A program made the position numbers and the translations under genes. From Microbulbifer sp. TB1203 (GTDB taxonomy: Bacteria; Pseudomonadota; Gammaproteobacteria; Pseudomonadales; Cellvibrionaceae), in the NCBI RefSeq assembly GCF_030997045.1, contig NZ_CP116899.1, forward strand, positions 3,434,001 through 3,498,000: DNA of 64,000 nucleotides. The letters run 5' to 3'. Of the stretch, positions 58,043 through 64,000 are shown piece by piece (the stretch's first letter is position 1; every line of letters starts with the position of its first letter). The notes beneath the pieces were generated by a model that saw only the letters and a program-made list of their open reading frames with translations, was not told where the DNA came from and did no database searches.

Positions 58043-59520
58043 TAGCTGGCCTCGGCAACGGGTTCTGGGTTGAGCTGGATTTCACCGGAAAGGAGTTTTG
58101 GCAGCAACGTATCGCGAAGCTGGGACAGGGCCTTACTTTCGATACCGTTATTTTTCGCCATTCTTAGATACGCTCCGGCAATATCATCGAAGCGTTCTAG
58201 GAGATCTAGCGGGTAATCAAGCCAACGAGCCATTGCCAATGCTTTAGCATTGGCTCGTTGTCGACCACTTGTTCCGGTCATCGATTGGATGGCCAAAGAT
58301 CGAAAACTTTCTAGGCGAGCCATTAAATAACCTAGCGACAGCGGGCGCCCGCCCTTCGGCCTCAAAACTATAAACTCTGTCGAGCCCCAACCCACTTGCT
58401 CCGCGTCAAGAAAATCTACATAGGCGGTTTTACCGTTTTCCAAACATGGCGTAATCCGGGCCAGTAAAGTATCTCCATTAATGAACTTGGTACCACTACC
58501 GAATTCACGTTGATAAACGTCTTCCGCGAGATGCCCCTGCGTAGGCACATTTTTCATATCCAAGTACGGAGCCTTCGCTCCCTTTTTCAATATTCTGCGC
58601 GGATTAAACTCAAGAAGCTCATCTAGCGTGGTTACGTTCCATCCAGCAGGTGTTTTACCCAGCTCGGTTTCAGAAAACTCATCCGGAAAAAGCGCAGCAG
58701 TCTCCATCAACTGCTCCCGCTGCTCTACCCCCATGCCGGCCAACTTGGCCTCCAGCAGCGCACGGGTGCCGTCAATATCGGCGGGGTCGAAACTGAGGCC
58801 GGCGATGGTGGCGGCGGCGGCGGTGTTCTGGGCTTGCTCGAGGGCGCCTGGTGCCGGCAGCGGCTCGCCCTGCTCGGCGGCGCGCCGCTCGAAATGCTCG
58901 CGCACGACCACCTTGGCGCGCACCGGCTCGAAGTCCACAAACCAGCTTTTGAACAAGGTCTGGGCGATTTGTTCTAGGGTTTGGTTGGTTTTTCTATTTA
59001 GATCAATTTTTGAATCTATATCATGAAAGATCTTTGCAACCGATCTTTGATACTCATACTCTGGAAGTAGTAAATCTAGACCAGTGATATCAGTTTTCAG
59101 AACTCGAGATACTGTGGAGCCTCGGACATTTGTCAACAGGGCGTCGCGGTATTTTGGCGACAGCAAAGCATAGAGTAGATATTTACTATCTAGCACGCCC
59201 TTTTTTGCTCTTAATGCAATTACACGACGCGTAATTAAGTACGTTTGATCAATTGGGAAGGGAGCGACTTCTCCGACCGGAGCCTCAGTCGTTATTAAAA
59301 CATCACCACCCTCGGGAAATCCTCGAGTGGTCCATCTGTCATACGTTTCCCGAGAAACATACGAAACCTTGGAAAGATCGATACGACCAGACTTAACGTT
59401 AGCTGCCGTGAGTGTAGGGATGCCTTTCGGGGACTTTGGCGGCGTTTTACCACGATAATCAATTATCGTTTCCAGTAACTCACCTAGTTTCGAAAGCTTC
59501 CAATCAGAGTTCATAGCCAA
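58042..59520 (-). CDS. hsdS: Type I restriction enzyme S (specificity) subunit
   Basis: HsdS (492 residues) has two target-recognition domains (about residues 1-190 and 285-470) separated by a conserved helical spacer (NQTLEQIAQTLFKSWFVDFE). A second conserved spacer precedes the C-terminus (ALSQLRDTLLPKLLSGEI). It decides which DNA sequence is methylated or cut; the site cannot be read from the protein. Its start overlaps the hsdM stop by 17 bases. Confidence 0.93.
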   Translation of the reverse strand: MAMNSDWKLSKLGELLETIIDYRGKTPPKSPKGIPTLTAANVKSGRIDLSKVSYVSRETYDRWTTRGFPEGGDVLITTEAPVGEVAPFPIDQTYLITRRVIALRAKKGVLDSKYLLYALLSPKYRDALLTNVRGSTVSRVLKTDITGLDLLLPEYEYQRSVAKIFHDIDSKIDLNRKTNQTLEQIAQTLFKSWFVDFEPVRAKVVVREHFERRAAEQGEPLPAPGALEQAQNTAAAATIAGLSFDPADIDGTRALLEAKLAGMGVEQREQLMETAALFPDEFSETELGKTPAGWNVTTLDELLEFNPRRILKKGAKAPYLDMKNVPTQGHLAEDVYQREFGSGTKFINGDTLLARITPCLENGKTAYVDFLDAEQVGWGSTEFIVLRPKGGRPLSLGYLMARLESFRSLAIQSMTGTSGRQRANAKALAMARWLDYPLDLLERFDDIAGAYLRMAKNNGIESKALSQLRDTLLPKLLSGEIQLNPEPVAEAS

Positions 59521-61450
59521 GCCCCCTCAAATTTTGAGAGATTTCTGCGCTTAGCACTTCTCCAGCCTCAAACTGATCTTTTAGCAGATCGGTTAGTATT
59601 GCCATCTTCTCAGCAAACGGCACCCCATCATCTTCCTCATCCGCGGCACCCACATAGCGCCCCGGCGTCAGCACGTGTTCGTGGTTGCGGATCTCCTCCA
59701 ACGCCGCGCTCTTCACAAAGGCCGGCACGTCCCGATACTCGGCATCGCCGTTGCGCCACTGGTGGTACACATCGGCAATCGCGGCAATATCCTCATCCGG
59801 AAAGGTCTTCAGCACCCGACTGGCCATCTCGCCCCTCCCGCGGGCATCGATAAACAGCACCTCGCTTCTGCGCGGCTTGTTGCGGGCCAGGAACCAGATA
59901 CACGCGGGGATCTGGGTGTTGGTGAACAGCTGCCCCGGCAGCGCCACCATGCACTCCACCAGGTCCGCCTCCACCAGCGCCTTGCGGATATTGCCCTCGT
60001 TATTAGTGTTGGAACTCATGGAGCCGTTGGCCAGCACGATACCGGCGCGGCCGTTGGGCGCCAGGTGGTGGAGCATATGCTGGACCCAGGCGAAGTTGGC
60101 GTTGCCCGCCGGCGGGGTGCCGAACTGCCAGCGCTTGTCGCTCGCCAGTGCCTCGCCGCCCCAGTCGGAGATATTGAACGGCGGGTTGGCCATCACGTAG
60201 TCGGCCTTGAGGTCCGGGTGCTGGTCGTTGTGGAAGCTGTCCGCCGGCTCCTTGCCGAAATTGAAGTCTATGCCGCGGATTGCCATGTTCATGGACGCCA
60301 GCCGCCAGGTGGTGGGGTTGGATTCCTGGCCGTAAATGGAGATATTCTTTAATTTGCCGCCGTGGGATTCGATGAACTTCTCGGAGGACACGAAGAAGCC
60401 GCCGGAGCCCATGGCCGGGTCGTAGACGCGGCCCTTGTAGGGCTCCAGCATCTCGACGATCAGGCCGACGATGGACTTGGGGGTATAGAACTGGCCGCCC
60501 TTCTTGCCCTCGGCGCTGGCAAACTGGCCGAGGAAGTATTCGTACACATGGCCGAGCACGTCCTTGGCGCGGTGCTGGGTGTCGTTGAAGCCGATGGTGG
60601 CGATCAGGTCGATTAGCTCGCCCAGGCGCACCTGCTTCATGCGCTCGCGGCCGTACTCGCGGTTGAGGATACCCTTGAGACGCGGGTTCTCTTTTTCGAT
60701 GGCGGCCATGGCGTTGTCGATGGTGCGACCGATATCCGCCTCTCTGGCTTTCCCGCGAATGTTCGCCCAGCGGGCCTCCGCCGGTACCCAGAAGATATTG
60801 GCGGCGAGGTAATAGTCCCGGTCCTCCAGCTCTGCCTCGATATCCTCTTCGCTGGCGTCCTCCCAGTAGAGCTCATCCTTAGGGTCCTGGATGCGACGGC
60901 TAAGCTGACTGCGGAACTCGTCGAAGCTGTCGGAGATGTATTTGAGGAAGATCAGTCCCAGTACTACATGCTTGTACTCGGCGGCGTCCATATTGGCCCG
61001 CAGCTTGTCGGCGGCGGCCCAGAGGGTCTTTTCGATATTCGCCAGTGTCTGGTCTTCTTGTGCGGCCTTCGCCGCCTTTTTACTACTCATTTTGGTTCTT
61101 GCCTGATACTGCTTGTCCGCGGGACGGGGTGTGCGCGGCTGTTGTTCTATTTCTCTGCTCGGCGCCGGGGCCTTGGTGATGCCGAAGTACACCTGCAACC
61201 GGTGGCGCAGCTCCGCCTTGTTGCCGTGGTTGCTAATTCCGGCCGCCTCGCAGGCCGCCTTCAATTCCAGGCGGCCCAGGAAGGGCAATAGGTCGCTGAC
61301 CTTGATGCTGTACTTCCTCATCAATGTCTTGGTCAAGGAGGCTTCGGCGGCGTTGGCCCGCCTGGACAGCTCGAAGGCATCGACGATCTTGCAAAGGGTT
61401 TTGCGCTCCAGCAATGCCAGCAGGTCGCGCTTGCGCAAAGTCGTGGTCAC
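59504..61450 (-). CDS. hsdM: Type I restriction enzyme M subunit with N-terminal SAP-like extension
   Basis: HsdM methylates adenine in the recognition site. The core from about residue 120 is normal: MSSKKAAKAAQEDQTLANIE, KKGGQFYTPKSIVGLIVEML, the SAM-binding DPAMGSGGFF and the catalytic NPPF in ADYVMANPPFNISDWGG. The first 120 residues are extra: a helical part and a SAP-like motif (ELKAACEAAGISNHGNKAEL) followed by a linker. SAP domains bind DNA or RNA. The natural HsdM start, MSSKKAAK, is still visible inside, so the extension looks like a fusion. It is the first gene of the operon. Confidence 0.92.
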   Translation of the reverse strand: MTTTLRKRDLLALLERKTLCKIVDAFELSRRANAAEASLTKTLMRKYSIKVSDLLPFLGRLELKAACEAAGISNHGNKAELRHRLQVYFGITKAPAPSREIEQQPRTPRPADKQYQARTKMSSKKAAKAAQEDQTLANIEKTLWAAADKLRANMDAAEYKHVVLGLIFLKYISDSFDEFRSQLSRRIQDPKDELYWEDASEEDIEAELEDRDYYLAANIFWVPAEARWANIRGKAREADIGRTIDNAMAAIEKENPRLKGILNREYGRERMKQVRLGELIDLIATIGFNDTQHRAKDVLGHVYEYFLGQFASAEGKKGGQFYTPKSIVGLIVEMLEPYKGRVYDPAMGSGGFFVSSEKFIESHGGKLKNISIYGQESNPTTWRLASMNMAIRGIDFNFGKEPADSFHNDQHPDLKADYVMANPPFNISDWGGEALASDKRWQFGTPPAGNANFAWVQHMLHHLAPNGRAGIVLANGSMSSNTNNEGNIRKALVEADLVECMVALPGQLFTNTQIPACIWFLARNKPRRSEVLFIDARGRGEMASRVLKTFPDEDIAAIADVYHQWRNGDAEYRDVPAFVKSAALEEIRNHEHVLTPGRYVGAADEEDDGVPFAEKMAILTDLLKDQFEAGEVLSAEISQNLRGLGYEL

Positions 61451-61668
61451 AGGGTTTCCTTATCACCAGCAGCCGTGGATATCGAACGAAAATCGATCAA
61501 AAAACGAGCAATCGTCACGACCAATGGCGGCGATTTTAGCTGCGAAGATTAGCAGGTTTGCGGGTGAGGATCATGGTGCCCGACAACTATGAGTAAGAGT
61601 CACCGGAGCGCCAAACTTCAGAATATTAAGCGACAGCAGGCCCAACAAGATGCGTCTCGCAATCTGAC

Positions 61669-63078
61669 CTATGGGCTTTTGTTCGGATATCCGGCCCCGG
61701 CCCAAAAGGCGCGTTTGCGCCAGTGCTGTTTTTGCAACTGGCGGATGAAGGCCTCGCCGTCGGCGAGGCCGCCGTAATCGTCGATGTGCCGGTCCAGCTC
61801 GATCAGCTTGTGAAAGTAGCGCGCGCCGTGGTGGTAGGCTTTGCTGTAGCCGCGCCCGAGCAGGTCCGTCAGCAAGGCGCGGTAACAGACTGCAGCGGCC
61901 AACGTCTGTCCCGCGGCCTCAAACTGCTCTGCCCACTCCTGCATTGTGCTGTAGAGACGCGCCGGCAGACTGTCCGCCCTGTCTATAGCCGTCTCGGCCG
62001 CCAGTAAAGTATTGCCGAGGGTCAGCAGCATCCCGATGGCATTCGCCGGGTCATCGCATTCCCGGGCCATCGTTTCCGCTTGTTGTTTGATACCCGCGCG
62101 CTCCTGCTCGCTGGCAAACCCCCAGTAGTGGCCCAGAGTCGATTCACTGGGGCGGTCCAGGAAGGCCTGCAGCAAGTGGGCTTTCAGTTGCTCGATACAG
62201 CCCTGCTGCCGCAGCAGCTCGGCGCGCAGGCGTGACTGTCGGGCGGGGTCGCCCTGCCACTGGGGCTGCTGCAGCCAGTAGTCGGCGCGCTCCAGATCGT
62301 TGATCTCCAGAGCGAACTGGATGATGGATTCCAGTTGCCGGTGATTGGGCTCTGGGCTGGCGATCAGTGTGCTTTTCTCATACAGGCCCATATCGTCCAG
62401 CGCCTCGGCCACGGAACGCAGGCCCAGACAGGCGTGAGCGGCGGCGGAGTTGTAGTCGCGGTCGTTGGCCTGTGATGCCAGCGCCTTGCGGGCTTCATTT
62501 TCGAAACGCCAGGCCAGCTGCCGCAGTTCCTCTTCGCTGAGGAGTTTGCGGCTGTGGCTGATGATATTGTCCAGGCAGCCGTAGTCGTTGTGATCGAAGA
62601 AATAGAGAACCTTCTCCACCCAGTTCAGGTGGCCCGGACTTACGGCCCGCACCTGGGCGGCCGTGTCCAGCCACTGGTCCACCGCCTGGCGGAATACTTC
62701 CCCCAGATCTCCGCCCGAGTCGTCCACGCGATTCATCACCGGCTCGATGAGTTGCAGGAAGCGCTCGGTCGACTCCAGTGCCGCAATCGCTTCCTGCTCC
62801 CGCAGCAGGGTGTCGATATCCTCCAGCAGGCTGCGCAGGCGGCCGGCAAAGGCGTAGCTTTGGCGGTAACCGACAAATTCGTGTTCGCTGGCAATTTGCT
62901 CTATCCGCCGCATCATGCTCGCGGCAACGTTGTTGCTCTCCCCCGGTGCAAAGCCTGCCGATTCGATATGGGACTCGATGATTTCATCGATATCGTGGTG
63001 GATGCCGTAGATTCTCTCCAGCAGGCGGGCCATGGCGGCGCGGTCCAGGTTTTGCAGGGCGCTCTCTATTTCTATCAT
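61669..63078 (-). CDS. DUF6880-like helical-repeat protein
   Basis: This 469-residue, wholly helical, soluble protein has a TPR-like feel (LGLRSVAEALDDMGLYEKST, FALEINDLERADYWLQQPQW) and ends with a basic tail. LTDLLGRGYSKAYHHGARYF is like the signature of the DUF6880 family, often encoded next to SWIM zinc-finger proteins; no such neighbour is present here. No enzyme motif is seen. Function unknown. Confidence 0.6.
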   Translation of the reverse strand: MIEIESALQNLDRAAMARLLERIYGIHHDIDEIIESHIESAGFAPGESNNVAASMMRRIEQIASEHEFVGYRQSYAFAGRLRSLLEDIDTLLREQEAIAALESTERFLQLIEPVMNRVDDSGGDLGEVFRQAVDQWLDTAAQVRAVSPGHLNWVEKVLYFFDHNDYGCLDNIISHSRKLLSEEELRQLAWRFENEARKALASQANDRDYNSAAAHACLGLRSVAEALDDMGLYEKSTLIASPEPNHRQLESIIQFALEINDLERADYWLQQPQWQGDPARQSRLRAELLRQQGCIEQLKAHLLQAFLDRPSESTLGHYWGFASEQERAGIKQQAETMARECDDPANAIGMLLTLGNTLLAAETAIDRADSLPARLYSTMQEWAEQFEAAGQTLAAAVCYRALLTDLLGRGYSKAYHHGARYFHKLIELDRHIDDYGGLADGEAFIRQLQKQHWRKRAFWAGAGYPNKSP

Positions 63079-63264
63079 CGTGCCTTCGAATGTTTCCAGT
63101 TTTAGTGGCGATCGTCTCTTATCGTAACCCGTTGATTCACGGGAAGAAACGGCCCACTCTACGGCGGTAAGTAAGTTCTTCCGGCGACTGTAATCCAGAG
63201 GCGCCTACCGGTCACGAGCAAACCGGAGTTCAAAAATGGACAACGAAATCCCGGCGAGGGCCTG

Positions 63265-63969
63265 TCAGGCGTCTGGCGCCCGCTTGGCATACCAGGCGCG
63301 AATCAGGCCCGTCTGTAAGAACTGTGTTGGCGTCCTGAAGCCGCCGGACATGATGATGTCTTCCACCTGCTCTGGCGGCAGTAGGGCAACGTCGCGGTCA
63401 TAGGCGGCACGCATTCGCTCGAGGCCTTCGGGCGGGATACCGCCGGCCCGCATCATTTGCAGCCAAACCTCGAGCAGGCGTTGATAGGCGGCGGAATCCG
63501 TATCGGAAGCCAGATCCGAGCTCGCAAGCATGCCGCCCGGGCGCAGTCGCCGGGCGATAGCGCGGAAGAATTCAGCGCGGGCCTCTCGCTCCAGGATAAA
63601 TTGGGAAACGAGCAGGGCGGTGGCCGCGTCGAAGTTTTCCTCGGGGTCGAGCGCTTCGACATAGCCTTCGTGAAAGTGACAGAGGGGCGCAATCCCCTGC
63701 TCCCCGGCCCGGCGACGGCAGACCTCCAGCATCGCCGCGGAGGGCTCCACCACGGTAAAGCGCCACTGCGGGAAGCGCTCGGCGAGATAGATTAACTCGG
63801 CACCGGTTCCCGCTCCCACGCAGAGAATATGGGCGTCTTCGGGAAGGTCGGAAAACACCGCCCCCATCAGCAGGTGCAACGCATCGCGCAGCGGGGCCAT
63901 TTTGCTCCACTGCTGGTCGTACGATGCGGCCTGCTGGTCAAAAATTTTTCGTATTGAATCGCGCTGCAT
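63265..63969 (-). CDS. Class I SAM-dependent methyltransferase
   Basis: This 234-residue methyltransferase has motif I ILCVGAGTGAELIYLAERFP, the acidic residue in FTVVEPSAAML, and FDAATALLVSQFIL followed by LRPGGMLASSDLA. It looks like a small-molecule methyltransferase of the Methyltransf_25 type. The substrate cannot be told. It stands alone at the window edge. Confidence 0.85.
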   Translation of the reverse strand: MQRDSIRKIFDQQAASYDQQWSKMAPLRDALHLLMGAVFSDLPEDAHILCVGAGTGAELIYLAERFPQWRFTVVEPSAAMLEVCRRRAGEQGIAPLCHFHEGYVEALDPEENFDAATALLVSQFILEREARAEFFRAIARRLRPGGMLASSDLASDTDSAAYQRLLEVWLQMMRAGGIPPEGLERMRAAYDRDVALLPPEQVEDIIMSGGFRTPTQFLQTGLIRAWYAKRAPDA

Positions 63970-64000
63970 TTTGGTTCTCCGAAAATCAATCCATGTGACC

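Overview
The window looks like chromosomal DNA of a marine, polysaccharide-degrading gammaproteobacterium of the Cellvibrionales type (Microbulbifer or a close relative). This is an inference from the high GC content, the Pseudomonas-like gene order lysA-dapF-DUF484-sutA-glnK-amtB-glnK-torF-ubiK-yifB, a multidomain polysaccharide lyase lipoprotein, a TonB receptor/flavin halogenase cluster and a subclass B3 metallo-beta-lactamase.

Bases 1-7.7 kb hold conserved housekeeping genes: the end of lysA, dapF, a DUF484 gene, a SutA-like RNA polymerase factor, and a nitrogen operon (torF-glnK-amtB-glnK, minus strand). Upstream of that operon lie a sigma-54-type promoter and two NtrC-like sites. ubiK and yifB follow. 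Bases 7.9-16 kb hold an alginate-lyase-fold lipoprotein, the relic of a second one, and a minus-strand phosphorus-scavenging trio: a diheme protein, a PhoX-like phosphatase and a glycerophosphodiesterase. Bases 16.4-19.8 kb carry a B3 beta-lactamase, two GNAT acetyltransferases and two small DUF genes, separated by several families of REP-like hairpins. Bases 19.8-28.1 kb form a cell-surface-signalling cluster: FecI-type sigma factor, FecR, a TonB receptor with an STN domain, a flavin-dependent halogenase, SapC and a DUF6445 protein. rep helicase, an unusual chain of hairpins and a cytochrome c5 gene lead to tRNA-Arg(CCG).

The 3' end of that tRNA is the attachment site of a small integrative element of about 5.9 kb (31.3-37.25 kb). 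It encodes a P4-type integrase, a DUF6387 protein, AlpA, a run of tightly overlapping small genes ending in a DNA-binding/replication-like protein, then iterons, a P4-like leader RNA region, an Ash-like ORF and a last small gene. It has no capsid or tail genes and resembles a P4/PICI-type satellite or its remnant. A PhoD phosphatase follows.

Bases 39.5-61.5 kb read as a defence island mixed with decaying genes. It contains a winged-helix regulator with a frameshifted nucleotidyltransferase; a MORN-repeat/caspase-like (peptidase C13) lipoprotein with two broken copies of its gene nearby; a DUF1016 nuclease; an unrecognised low-GC gene pair; mtgA and several pseudogenes; an IetAS system (AAA ATPase plus subtilisin-like protease); and a type I restriction-modification operon with three extra genes between hsdS and hsdR. 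The window closes with a DUF6880-like protein and a SAM-dependent methyltransferase. All assignments come from reading the sequence; no database search was run.
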